Source: Planctomycetota bacterium
GTDB lineage: Bacteria; Planctomycetota; UBA11346
Assembly (NCBI GenBank): GCA_028280785.1
Contig: JANQLF010000112.1
Span: 1 to 32,532 of the forward strand
Length of the DNA: 32,532 nucleotides
Reading direction: 5' to 3'
The translations under genes were made by a program, and so were the position numbers. This document shows positions 1 through 7,936 of the stretch, piece by piece. How positions within the stretch are numbered: the first letter of the stretch is position 1; each line of letters opens with the position of its first letter. Below the pieces are notes generated by a model, which was not told the DNA's origin, ran no database searches, and saw only the letters and a program-made list of their open reading frames with translations.

Positions 1-756
1 CGCGGGGCTGCGCTTGAATCTTTGCCAGAGCGTAATGTAGAAGAGAAAAGCAAAGGCATTCTCACAAAAGATGGAGTAAAAATTAGCAAGGATGGTGCAG
101 AGCACCTAGCACCGGCCCTATTAAAAGTGTTGGGTATGGTGAAGGATGGCATCGGGGGTCGACTTACTGCATCCGATCGTATTCGTATTTTTTCACAATC
201 GCCCTATATTTTTAAAAGTATGAGTAAGCGACTAGACACAGCATTGAAAGCAAAATTTCCTGACACGACAGGGCCAGTGAAGCCATCATTTGCCCAGGTA
301 GTTATCCCTAGTTTGATGAAGGCAAAGGAAGCGCCGACTAAGGATGTATTAACGCAAAACGCACGAGTTTCATTTCTTTATCTCGGTGATGAGGTCAGAC
401 CGAAGTCTGGCCATAATTTCGCCGCCTTTGAAACCATGCTCACCAATCTCTATGCCGAACTAAAGAAATCTTTAAAAGGCAAAGTCTATGTATTTACCTT
501 ACCGTCACAGTTTGATAAAAAAGACGATGCCTTTCATGAGTTCCGCAAAAAAATGAATGCGCATATTCGTGCCCAGGCCATCGAAAATGGATTTGGCGTT
601 ATTGAAATGTACGATCTTGTAGAGGCAAAGCTCAAACAAGATCCATCATTTCAATTGGTTGTTACATCTGGTGGCAATCGATCAACCTCCGGCAAATATA
701 TCGCTATGATCGAAACCGAAATAACACGGGTGCTCGGGCTTAGTGCTAGCGAATAG
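1..756 (+). CDS. SGNH/GDSL-like degenerate hydrolase, C-terminal part (5' truncated by window)
   Basis: The frame is open to the first base, so this is the 3' part of a longer gene; the first in-frame initiator (TTG at 22) is probably internal. The protein resembles the one at 13519-14817: both carry a KGIL-[ST]-KDGV segment ending a first alpha/beta domain, then an LG...DR linker and a second domain ending in VLGL/ILGL. In SGNH hydrolases this segment is block V (DxxH). The relative has DGVH, but here it reads DGVK, so the catalytic His is absent. The second domain has SQSP where the relative has GDGS, so the nucleophile block also looks lost. It is probably a non-catalytic or binding protein; a signal peptide cannot be judged because the N-terminus is missing. 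It converges with the isomerase gene, with 3 bp between the stops. The fold call is moderate and the function is unknown. Confidence 0.7.
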   Translation, partial: RGAALESLPERNVEEKSKGILTKDGVKISKDGAEHLAPALLKVLGMVKDGIGGRLTASDRIRIFSQSPYIFKSMSKRLDTALKAKFPDTTGPVKPSFAQVVIPSLMKAKEAPTKDVLTQNARVSFLYLGDEVRPKSGHNFAAFETMLTNLYAELKKSLKGKVYVFTLPSQFDKKDDAFHEFRKKMNAHIRAQAIENGFGVIEMYDLVEAKLKQDPSFQLVVTSGGNRSTSGKYIAMIETEITRVLGLSASE

Positions 757-759
757 ATT

Positions 760-1563
760 TTAAGCGATTTGTGTTAAGGATTCTTTGACACTGCGAATAT
801 GTTTAACGGCGTTGGTAACTGATTCAGCACTATTACAATGCTCGACATGCATTGGGCAATGCAGTCCGAGCTCGTCCATGCTGCGAATTAATTCAGTCCA
901 CGGTACTTCGCCTTCACCGACTGCGGTATCAACGGCTTTGCGACCGTAATACCAACCATCTTTAATGTGTCCGCTATGAATGCGATCTTTAAAAATTTTC
1001 AGCGCACGAATCGGATCACTGCCACTTAAAAATAAGTTACAGGCATCGAAGTTTACCAATAATCGATCGTCATCGACTGCATCAAGTAACTTCTCTAAAC
1101 GTTCGGCAGCGTCGATGAAATTTCCTTTATCGGGTTCGATGGCTAGTCGAATACCGTGTTCACTCATTTGTTTTACAGCTTCACGAGTGCGCGGGATAAT
1201 ACGTTCCCAGGTTGTTTGTTGTGCTTCTTCTTCATTTGGATTAAAAACGGTAGTAAACACATAGCTGCAATTCATCGCTTTACAGGCATCTATGGCAAAT
1301 TGAACACGTTCTTTGTACGATTCGTCCAGATCTGTTAATTGCAGCACGCAACCACAGCTATTAATAGAGACATTATGTTTTTCAGCGGCCTCACCCATTT
1401 CCTTGGCGTGTTGCACGCTAGCGATTTCATGCGGAGCACATTGTGGTTCAATGTATTTAATGTCTAAGTCATTGGCTAATTGCATTTTTTGTTCGGGACT
1501 TAAATCACACAGGCCAGGGCTGCGAAAGCCTATTTGAAAGGTGTTTTCAGTGTCTGTGCTCAT
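760..1563 (-). CDS. Sugar phosphate isomerase/epimerase family protein (AP2 TIM barrel)
   Basis: This 267-residue protein is a full-length member of the xylose isomerase-like TIM-barrel family (PF01261). The barrel-strand motifs are in order: KYIEPQC near residue 40, AIEPDKGNF near 140, NFDACN near 170, HSGHIKDG near 195, GEGEVPW and HVEH near the end. The acidic and His residues in these motifs are the usual divalent-metal and sugar ligands. There is no signal peptide, so it is cytoplasmic. The ATG start overlaps the stop of the upstream oxidoreductase as ATGA, and CAGGAG sits about 7 bases before it, which indicates translational coupling. Family members isomerise or epimerise keto-sugars or inositol derivatives, often after a Gfo/Idh/MocA oxidation. 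The exact substrate cannot be read from the sequence. Confidence 0.88.
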   Translation of the reverse strand: MSTDTENTFQIGFRSPGLCDLSPEQKMQLANDLDIKYIEPQCAPHEIASVQHAKEMGEAAEKHNVSINSCGCVLQLTDLDESYKERVQFAIDACKAMNCSYVFTTVFNPNEEEAQQTTWERIIPRTREAVKQMSEHGIRLAIEPDKGNFIDAAERLEKLLDAVDDDRLLVNFDACNLFLSGSDPIRALKIFKDRIHSGHIKDGWYYGRKAVDTAVGEGEVPWTELIRSMDELGLHCPMHVEHCNSAESVTNAVKHIRSVKESLTQIA

Positions 1564-2603
1564 ACCAATACTCCTGCATCCAGAGGAATTAAACGTGATC
1601 CGTTAGCGCTGCTTTCGTAACAGGCGTCAATTATTTTTTGTAAATCGCGCGATTGCTCAGGTGTTGGACGTAGCTCAATCTTGCCAAGTAGCACATCAGC
1701 AAAGTGATCGAGTGCAGTGTGTGTTTTAATTTCTGGGACTTCAATATGTGTAATGCTGCCGTCATCATTGACCTGCCACGCAGTTGCTTCGCCAAAACCA
1801 TCAAGTCGTATGCCGCCTTTGGTGCCAGTGATTTCGATATCGTGGTATTCTTCTTGTTCTTGATTGCGGAAATAAGAAGACTCGACACGAATATCGATGC
1901 CGTCAGTAAACAACCACGCATCCAAGGCGTCTTCTATCGCGTAATTTTTATCGCGTTTATCGCCTACGCGTTTACCAATACCATAACGAGCTTTAGCGAC
2001 GCAGTGATCGATATTCGGATAGCCAATAAGGTCTAAACATAAATCCAATTTATGCACACCGATATCAATCAGTGGCCCACCGCCACTTATTTTAGGATCT
2101 AAAAACCAATCACCACGTTCCCATAAGAATTCTGCCGCAGCGCGTCGATTCCAGCGTGCCGTAGCGCTAGTGATTTCACCGATGGCACCTTGGGCTAATA
2201 AAGCGCGTGCTTGGCAGGCAGTTTTCGAAAAGCGTTGTTGGTAACCAACCATTACTGTTTTATAACTGCGATTTTGCGCTTCGATTAATGCTTCACATTC
2301 GGCGACATTTCTGGCTAATGGTTTTTCCATGTACACATCTTTGCCAGCAGCGAGCGCCTGTTCACCAAGGGTGAGGTGAAGGGTGTTTGGCAGTGCGAGA
2401 ATAACGGCGTCGATATCTGGATTCGCAAATACAGCAGCAGCATCCGTATAGCATTGAGCACCTGGTGCATCTTGTAGGGCGTCTTGTAAGCGTTGTTCGT
2501 CGGTATCGCAGAGTGCGACAACTTCAATGTGTTCACAGGCTTGGGCTTCTCTGGTTAAAGCACGGCCGCGATTGCGAAGGCCGATGGTAGCGCAGCGTAT
2601 CAT
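1560..2603 (-). CDS. Gfo/Idh/MocA family NAD(P)-dependent oxidoreductase
   Basis: This 347-residue protein has the family's two-domain form. An N-terminal Rossmann fold (GLRNRGRA from residue 8, ALCDTD near 30) is followed by EKPLARN (E93-K94-P95) and the substrate domain with GGGPLIDIGVHKLD, where D180 and H184 occupy the catalytic positions. It should oxidise or reduce a sugar or cyclitol hydroxyl with NAD(P). The ATG at 2603 is preceded by CGGAGA five bases upstream. It is the first gene of a two-gene operon with the isomerase (4-bp overlap) and diverges from an AraC regulator across about 50 bp, so that regulator is the natural candidate for its control. It has no signal peptide. The family is clear but the substrate is not. 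Confidence 0.93.
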   Translation of the reverse strand: MIRCATIGLRNRGRALTREAQACEHIEVVALCDTDEQRLQDALQDAPGAQCYTDAAAVFANPDIDAVILALPNTLHLTLGEQALAAGKDVYMEKPLARNVAECEALIEAQNRSYKTVMVGYQQRFSKTACQARALLAQGAIGEITSATARWNRRAAAEFLWERGDWFLDPKISGGGPLIDIGVHKLDLCLDLIGYPNIDHCVAKARYGIGKRVGDKRDKNYAIEDALDAWLFTDGIDIRVESSYFRNQEQEEYHDIEITGTKGGIRLDGFGEATAWQVNDDGSITHIEVPEIKTHTALDHFADVLLGKIELRPTPEQSRDLQKIIDACYESSANGSRLIPLDAGVLV

Positions 2604-2654
2604 AAAATTCTCCGATTTGTGTAGTCTAAAACTCCAATATATCAGTGTTTAGAT

Positions 2655-3527
2655 ATGTTTGTTGACTTAAATACGATGATTTGTGATATTATAGGAATGA
2701 GACAGATTCCCGACCATCCGGAAATGATGCATCGTCATCAGGCCTTTTTCCCTAACACCCATGGCGATCGGGTCTGTTCGCGTATTGCCGATGAAATTTG
2801 GGGCACACGAACCAATATTAGGCGATCTCAATATGATCGCAGTTTTTTAGCCTTGGTGCTTTCAGGCTCTGCGCAGATTCGTTGTGGTGAGGAACACCGT
2901 CAGGTTCGTGCTGGTCAGGTGTGGGGCATGTTAGCTAAGGGTGATTATCACATCCAAGTGACCGAAACGATGCATATATTAATTATGACGGGAACGGGAA
3001 AAATTTTTAATCAGGCGTGTAAAAAAATAAGTAGCAGTGATTTGGCAATTTGGGATCCGGCTCGCCCCCAGGTTATTGAAACTTTAATTACTGAGGCATT
3101 GCAGGTCGCTGATGAAGGCGGTCCAAAAGCTGAAGCAATCGCGATTAACAGTTTTCAATTAATTATTGATTTATTGGCACATGCTCCACAGCGACAAAGT
3201 GGTAGTCGCGCTGCGCAAACATTTGCGGCGTGTAGTGATGTAATTAATCGTCAAGCTTTAACTTTAAATAGTATCAGCGACGCAGCCATTGAATGTGGTA
3301 TCGATCGTGCATATCTCAGTCGTTTATTTAAGCAATATACGGGTGAATCTGCGGCGCAGTATTTATGTCGCTGTAAAATGCAGCATGCGGCTCAAGAATT
3401 AGCCAGTGGGAGTACCGTTGCCGATACCGCTTCGGCCTGCGGTTATACGAGTGCTGATGTATTTACCCGAGTGTTTAACCGTTTTTATGGTTTAACACCA
3501 CGTAAATGGTTACAGCAGTTGGAATGA
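2655..3527 (+). CDS. AraC-family transcriptional regulator (cupin + HTH)
   Basis: This 290-residue regulator has an N-terminal cupin-like sensor (about residues 25-120, His-rich start and a beta-rich FLALVLSGSAQIRCGEE stretch) and a C-terminal double helix-turn-helix (about 190-288). The HTH shows DRAYLSRLFKQYTGES, then ACGYTSADVFTRVFNRFYG and PRKWL, the standard AraC signature. The start is uncertain: ATG 2655 has no clear Shine-Dalgarno, and in-frame ATGs follow at residues 8, 15 and 24. A TTGACT (2664-2669) followed by an AT-rich hexamer lies inside the predicted N-terminus, so a shorter form is possible. It diverges from the Gfo/Idh-isomerase operon and converges with the GH32-like gene (1 bp between stops). 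Its ligand is likely a sugar, by inference from position. Confidence 0.92.
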   Translation: MFVDLNTMICDIIGMRQIPDHPEMMHRHQAFFPNTHGDRVCSRIADEIWGTRTNIRRSQYDRSFLALVLSGSAQIRCGEEHRQVRAGQVWGMLAKGDYHIQVTETMHILIMTGTGKIFNQACKKISSSDLAIWDPARPQVIETLITEALQVADEGGPKAEAIAINSFQLIIDLLAHAPQRQSGSRAAQTFAACSDVINRQALTLNSISDAAIECGIDRAYLSRLFKQYTGESAAQYLCRCKMQHAAQELASGSTVADTASACGYTSADVFTRVFNRFYGLTPRKWLQQLE

Positions 3528-3528
3528 T

Positions 3529-5046
3529 TTATAAGCCCGGTAATTCATTAAGTTGTAAGTCTGCGAAGCATGCCTCGCTGCGCTCGACCATACATTCTAC
3601 CCGACCAGCGTCCATTAATGTCGTTGTTGCTGAAAGAATCCAAAAATCATCTATATAAACTTCAACAAATTCATCACGTGCCAGAATACGCAAGAAGTAT
3701 GTTTGTTGATGTTTTATGGTAAATGGGCTAGCTTGTTCCATGTGAGGTCGTGGACTAAAACCACGCGCCTGTAGCCACAAAGATCCCCAACCGTGCATAG
3801 GAACATGATTAAGTTCACGTATGGCGATTTGTTGGCGTTCATGATCCAAGCATATGACCAGACCTAAGTCGGTTTTAGCAGCGAATGCATTATCAATTTC
3901 TTCATCTTGTGCTCGAATAACAATGCCTGCAGCAGCCCCTTTATGGATAGTAATAGATACTTCAAGCATAAAGTTATTGACTTGGTCTTTGATAAAGGCG
4001 CTTGATCCCATTGCCAATGCTTTGCCGCAAAGCCCTTCATTTTTTAACTGCCAAGTACCTAAGTCATGTTGGCGTAGCTTATGTTGTTTTTCTAAGTCTG
4101 TATGGTTCTTAGTAATTAATTGATCAAGGAAGGGGAGGTAGCGTAAGGCTAGGTCACCCGGCGCACGTTCGATGACTTCTTTTGGCAGCGCAAATGCTGA
4201 ATTATTGCCGGCGTTGTGATGATAAAATAAAGCCTGTTGCTTATGTACACGAATACGTCCAGCCCATGGGCCCATGTAATTATTGCGCATGCCAATTAAT
4301 AAAGGTGATTCAGGCCACTGGTATGGTCCTTCGAATTGTTCTGACCATATATAGTAAATCCCGCTGAGATCATCGCCTTGCATGTTATTGTGTATACGGG
4401 TGCCACCCCAACCAAGATCTAAGAAATAACAATAATGGCGACCATTAAATTCTATCCATCCAGGAACTTCAGCGAATAAAACACGATCACCGACGTGAGC
4501 AAGTGGAGCGTGATGTTCCCAGTGAACAAGATCGTCAGAGCATGAATGTGCAATAACGGCATTGGTATCATTACCTGTGACTGGACCACGACGTGCGCAG
4601 AGCAAAGCGTGATAACGTCCATCATCCATTTTATAAATTGCCGGGTCACGCCAGGCAGTGAGCATTTTATTATCAGGATCATTTTTGCAGAAATAGTGAG
4701 GTTCTGCTGCACTTAAAACAGGATTGTTCGGATAGGCGGTCCAATCAAATAAATCAGGTGAGGTGTAGAGTCCGTAAGCACTCGGATGCTTGGCTGATGG
4801 AGCGCCGGCATAGAGATGCCACAGATCATCATGAAAAATCACATCACCGGTTAGATAAGCGCCTTCTTCGTTCCAGGTCCCTGCTGGTCCACCGAGATCG
4901 ATAGAGTCGTGTTCTTGCCAGTCGACAAGATCGTCGCTGGTAGCGTGACCTAATTGGGATGAACCAAGGTAAAACAAATGAAATTGCTTACCGTCGTGGA
5001 TTAAGGTGCAATCCCAGAGGGAGGTGGTTTTGGGTCGAAACAGCAC
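3529..5046 (-). CDS. Glycoside hydrolase, GH32/GH43-type five-bladed beta-propeller with C-terminal beta-sandwich
   Basis: I chose the GTG at 5046 (505 residues) because GAGGAG lies six bases upstream; the longer frame from ATG 5076 has no such site. Residues 1-320 look like a GH32-type propeller: LWDCTL with D12 at the nucleophile position, WRDP at 132-135 (the GH32 RDP box), and FAEVPGW with E193 as likely acid/base. Residues about 340-505 form a beta-sandwich like the GH32 C-terminal module. The classic WMNDPNG start is replaced by SLWDCTL, so it is a divergent GH32 or GH32-like enzyme, perhaps acting on fructoside or furanoside linkages. It has no signal peptide, so it is probably cytoplasmic. 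It lies downstream of the PhyH gene on the same strand (about 80 bp gap), suggesting one operon. Confidence 0.85.
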   Translation of the reverse strand: MLFRPKTTSLWDCTLIHDGKQFHLFYLGSSQLGHATSDDLVDWQEHDSIDLGGPAGTWNEEGAYLTGDVIFHDDLWHLYAGAPSAKHPSAYGLYTSPDLFDWTAYPNNPVLSAAEPHYFCKNDPDNKMLTAWRDPAIYKMDDGRYHALLCARRGPVTGNDTNAVIAHSCSDDLVHWEHHAPLAHVGDRVLFAEVPGWIEFNGRHYCYFLDLGWGGTRIHNNMQGDDLSGIYYIWSEQFEGPYQWPESPLLIGMRNNYMGPWAGRIRVHKQQALFYHHNAGNNSAFALPKEVIERAPGDLALRYLPFLDQLITKNHTDLEKQHKLRQHDLGTWQLKNEGLCGKALAMGSSAFIKDQVNNFMLEVSITIHKGAAAGIVIRAQDEEIDNAFAAKTDLGLVICLDHERQQIAIRELNHVPMHGWGSLWLQARGFSPRPHMEQASPFTIKHQQTYFLRILARDEFVEVYIDDFWILSATTTLMDAGRVECMVERSEACFADLQLNELPGL

Positions 5047-5125
5047 GGTAATCTCCTCAACTGAGATACAGCACATTGAGAATTTACACTGCTTTCTAAC
5101 GGATCAATTAATTAAAACATGTATT

Positions 5126-5974
5126 TTATTTATTTTGCTTCATCACATCATTGCGATAGAGGTCTTGGTAGCGCTTGAAGAAATTTTGAGTCGATGTTGG
5201 TAGTAATTCCATGTGTTTTTCAGAAAACAACCATGGTTGATCAGAAAAATAATCAAAACGATACGCTTCGGCGGTATTGTAGGTCAGCATCATAGTACGA
5301 CGCTTAATGTTTGAGTGATAACGCCCACGATGCAGACCGGCCGGATCAAAGGCCAGCGCGTCACCAGGGTTTTGATGAACGCGCAGTGCTCCAGGCATAT
5401 CATTGGATTTATTATGTTGTTGTTCATCTGCTAAGCGAATGTGATATTCCTCTGGTGTATCCCAGCGCAGATGGGAGCCTGGAACATATTCATTATCTTC
5501 CGTTTCGATGAGTGCGATTTGAATTTGAATACCGGTCGTTTTATGGTGCTGAGCAATATAATCTTTTTGTACCTGTTCGTCAGGCTCCTGAAATTGGATA
5601 TCGCGGTGCCAGTTGCCATCGACGATGCCTTCTTCAGGTTCGAACCAAAAGGTACTGGTGCGGAAAACAGGGGGCGCTTCTAAGATCTCCTCGGCGAATT
5701 GTAAAATGCGTTCATCAGCAATAAAATTCATCAAGGTAATAAAGTCTGCATCATTGTTTTTAAAATAACCGGGATGGTTGAGGTGGCGCATGCAATGGGC
5801 GTTGGGATTACCAGCTTGGCCATTTTCAGCGCTCGCTTCGAGCCATTGCTGCCAAACGTTTTCGCTAATGCGTAGCATCTTGGTCATTTCATGTGGCTGA
5901 AATAATTCTTCTTGAAAGCTATAGCCGTTGACTTTCCATTGTTCGCTGAGGCTCATTGCGACGCTTTGATTCAT
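5126..5974 (-). CDS. Phytanoyl-CoA dioxygenase (PhyH) family Fe(II)/2-oxoglutarate oxygenase
   Basis: This 282-residue protein matches the PhyH family in length and layout. The iron-binding facial triad is visible: WHRDIQ supplies H123 and D125, and PAGLHRG supplies H215; R217 or R226 could bind 2-oxoglutarate. VPGSHLRWD near 164 is the usual conserved core segment. The ATG at 5974 is preceded by AGGA at normal spacing. Such enzymes hydroxylate small molecules and can thereby remove O- or N-methyl groups. It is first in a likely operon with a GH32-like glycosidase and diverges from an AraC regulator, so an oxidative step on a glycoside or its aglycone is a reasonable inference. No signal peptide is present. 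Confidence 0.9.
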   Translation of the reverse strand: MNQSVAMSLSEQWKVNGYSFQEELFQPHEMTKMLRISENVWQQWLEASAENGQAGNPNAHCMRHLNHPGYFKNNDADFITLMNFIADERILQFAEEILEAPPVFRTSTFWFEPEEGIVDGNWHRDIQFQEPDEQVQKDYIAQHHKTTGIQIQIALIETEDNEYVPGSHLRWDTPEEYHIRLADEQQHNKSNDMPGALRVHQNPGDALAFDPAGLHRGRYHSNIKRRTMMLTYNTAEAYRFDYFSDQPWLFSEKHMELLPTSTQNFFKRYQDLYRNDVMKQNK

Positions 5975-6081
5975 GATCTGTTCCTATTTTCTTGTTAGCT
6001 GAGGTTGGAAATTATACAGGAAATCGGTCTTGTATCCATGGATTGTGGAGACATTATATATGGATAAAACGGACATACAGT
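5975..6081. promoter_or_regulatory. Divergent PhyH/AraC promoter region
   Basis: This is the shared upstream region of the PhyH operon (minus) and the AraC gene (plus). On the plus strand TTGTAT at 6030-6035 and TTATAT at 6054-6059 form a weak -35/-10 pair with an 18-base spacer ending just before ATG 6082. The minus side carries AGGA before the PhyH ATG. No convincing operator repeat was seen. Confidence 0.3.
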
Positions 6082-6918
6082 ATGCCTGTCAAGCAGAAGA
6101 GTGGTTTTGAGCATGCCTTGCTGCGTTTCACTAATTGGGTGCAATGCACTAAAAAATGCGATATTGTCTACGCTGCCTTGTGTACAACGCGTTCGAATAC
6201 TCCACCACGACCATTAATTGGTATAGCCTATATGGCCATAGGTGAATATGAGACCTTTCATAAAGGGGGTCAGCATATTCCCTTACCCAACGGATATGTA
6301 CGAATCTCGTCGGCATATAAAGGGGCTATTACCAATGAGCCGCACACGCCGGTAGGGATGTGGTCGGTGGCACTGGATGTTGGTGGACATGATGAATTTA
6401 AAGATAGGTATTGGCAGTCATTACTTGAACAGACGCGCGTTAATAATCCAACTATGCTTACCCAGGCCTATCAGCAACTTGCACATGTTTTTTTAAAACG
6501 ATCGCCAGTTTCGTCGCCGTATTTTTTGAAATCTGCTTTATTGAATTTATGTGCAGTGTTATTGGATGATATTGCATTAAAAGCTAATCCTGATTCTTTG
6601 GATTCATTTGAATTGGCGCGTAATTTTATCATTGAGCATTATGCTGATGCACAGTTAACACAGTCGCATATAGCAAAAGCGGCCTTTGTCAGTGGGCGTC
6701 ATCTGACTCGACTGTTTCAACAATTAGCGTCGTGTACGCCGATGCAATACCTGAGAGATATTCGTTTACAGCAGGCTAAGAACCTGCTTGAAACCACTTT
6801 GATGACCATGTCTGAGATAACCGAGTCAATTGGGCTCAAAGACTCACTGCATTTTTCTCGCTTATTTCGCCAGAATTACGGTATGGCGCCGAGTGTATAT
6901 AGGCAACAATTTTTATAA
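6082..6918 (+). CDS. AraC-family transcriptional regulator
   Basis: The open frame extends back to a TTG at 5992, but I prefer ATG 6082 (278 residues, MPVKQKSG...). The upstream codons lie in the divergent promoter region and encode an unconvincing N-terminus. The N-terminal part (to about residue 120) is a cupin-like sensor. The C-terminal 95 residues are a typical AraC HTH pair: HIAKAAFVSGRHLTRLFQQ, then ITESIGLKDSLHFSRLFRQ and the ending NYGMAPSVYRQQF. It diverges from the PhyH and GH32-like genes across about 107 bp and probably controls them. It converges with the coiled-coil gene (3 bp between stops). It is distinct from the regulator at 2655 and does not look like a recent duplicate. 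Confidence 0.92.
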   Translation: MPVKQKSGFEHALLRFTNWVQCTKKCDIVYAALCTTRSNTPPRPLIGIAYMAIGEYETFHKGGQHIPLPNGYVRISSAYKGAITNEPHTPVGMWSVALDVGGHDEFKDRYWQSLLEQTRVNNPTMLTQAYQQLAHVFLKRSPVSSPYFLKSALLNLCAVLLDDIALKANPDSLDSFELARNFIIEHYADAQLTQSHIAKAAFVSGRHLTRLFQQLASCTPMQYLRDIRLQQAKNLLETTLMTMSEITESIGLKDSLHFSRLFRQNYGMAPSVYRQQFL

Positions 6919-6921
6919 CTG

Positions 6922-7656
6922 TCACTTGTTTTTTGCTTGGAGTTCTTTCAGTGCTTTTACAGCTAGCTCATGATTGATAATAACGGTTTTATCCGCACCA
7001 CCACTGCCGCGACGTAAATGATATTTAAATTCATTCATTGATTTTAAATTGGTAATGTAGGAGAAAGATGCTTCACCCCCATGCATAACAACGATTCGTC
7101 TTTTATCTTCTAAATCAAAAAACATGGTAATGAATCCATTGGGATTACCGATTAATTTTCTAACTTGTGAGAATGTGAAGGTGGCTGTATTGGTCTTGCT
7201 GTTGATGATGGTTTTACGTACTAGGGCAAGCTGCGCTTCTGTTACAGGTTTTTGTGATTTCGGCAAATTTATTTTTTCTAAGCTTATTGGTATATCAGAT
7301 TTTGGTGCTTTTGATTCAGCTTGCGCTGAGTCTACTTTTGCTGTGTCGACACCCATTTCACCAAATAAACCTGCTACTTCTTTCTCACCTTTATCTTGCT
7401 TCGCAGCATCGAGTTTTTTCTTTAGGCGCATGGCCTCATCAAAATCACCCTTTTTGGTGGCCTTGGTCAATTCACGTTCTAGTACTTTGACCAGATCTTT
7501 TTGAGCCTTTTCGATGTCTTTTTTGGCGTCTTCCATGATTTCAGCGACTTGTTTGGCGTAAGCAGCTTCAGCTCTGCGGACATCACTATTGGACTCTTCG
7601 GCAGCAGATAACAAAGAAATGCAAGAGATTATTAGAATCGGAATGAAATGTTTCAT
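6922..7656 (-). CDS. Secreted coiled-coil protein of PVC type, function unknown
   Basis: The ATG at 7656 is preferred over the longer frame because it begins directly with a signal peptide (MKHFIPILIISCISLLSAA). The mature N-terminus (about residues 20-90) is a charged, heptad-like helix containing LTKATKKGDFDEAMRLKKKLD. This helical repeat unit is common in exported proteins of Planctomycetes, Lentisphaerae and Verrucomicrobia. After a linker, residues about 130-245 form a small alpha/beta domain with PKSQKPVTEAQLALVRK and a basic C-terminus. No catalytic motif was recognised. Export to the periplasm is well supported; the role is unknown. It converges with the AraC gene. Confidence 0.8.
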   Translation of the reverse strand: MKHFIPILIISCISLLSAAEESNSDVRRAEAAYAKQVAEIMEDAKKDIEKAQKDLVKVLERELTKATKKGDFDEAMRLKKKLDAAKQDKGEKEVAGLFGEMGVDTAKVDSAQAESKAPKSDIPISLEKINLPKSQKPVTEAQLALVRKTIINSKTNTATFTFSQVRKLIGNPNGFITMFFDLEDKRRIVVMHGGEASFSYITNLKSMNEFKYHLRRGSGGADKTVIINHELAVKALKELQAKNK

Positions 7657-7728
7657 TGGCAGTAGACTACCCGATAGAGCAGCCGGGTGCAAGCTAGGGC
7701 ATGCCTCTCGAGGAGGACTTAATCAGTC

Positions 7729-7839
7729 ATGACTTTAAAACGCTTTGACAATCGCGTTACACTGTTGTTTGAAAAGAGCGCTCTGATTGCACCAGGTGTT
7801 CACGGTGAAGAAACAAGTGGTGTTAAACTAATGGCTTAG
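7729..7839 (+). CDS. Possible small ORF, 36 residues (doubtful)
   Basis: In the 280-base gap between the coiled-coil gene and the FAD oxidoreductase there is an ATG frame of 36 codons starting MTLKRFDNRVTLLFEKS. A GAGGAGG lies at 7710-7716, but 12 bases from the ATG, which is long. The GAGG can pair with CCTC at 7704-7707 in a small hairpin, and the ATG sits in a 10-bp palindrome (AGTCATGACT, 7725-7734). No homology is recognised. It may be chance. The rest of the gap shows nothing else I can support. Confidence 0.2.
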   Translation: MTLKRFDNRVTLLFEKSALIAPGVHGEETSGVKLMA

Positions 7840-7936
7840 ATAGCCTATCTTTGAAATTTAAAGAAAGTAGACCTGTGGAATCGAAGGTTCTTCGGAATGT
7901 AAATGCATAGGAATAAGGTCAGTTAAGGAAAAATAA

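Noticed and set aside
2664..2694. TTGACT and an AT-rich hexamer as promoter of the first AraC gene
   Set aside because: The spacing (17 with a poor -10, or 19 with a better one) is not convincing, and it lies inside the annotated start; mentioned only as a reason for doubt about the start.
5992..6081. N-terminal extension of the AraC regulator from TTG 5992
   Set aside because: It occupies the divergent promoter region, uses a rare start and adds residues unlike an AraC N-terminus; ATG 6082 is better.
7124..7504. 126-residue plus-strand frame
   Set aside because: It is antisense to the secreted coiled-coil gene; its Ser/Phe-rich composition is the mirror of the Lys/Glu/Asp-rich real protein.
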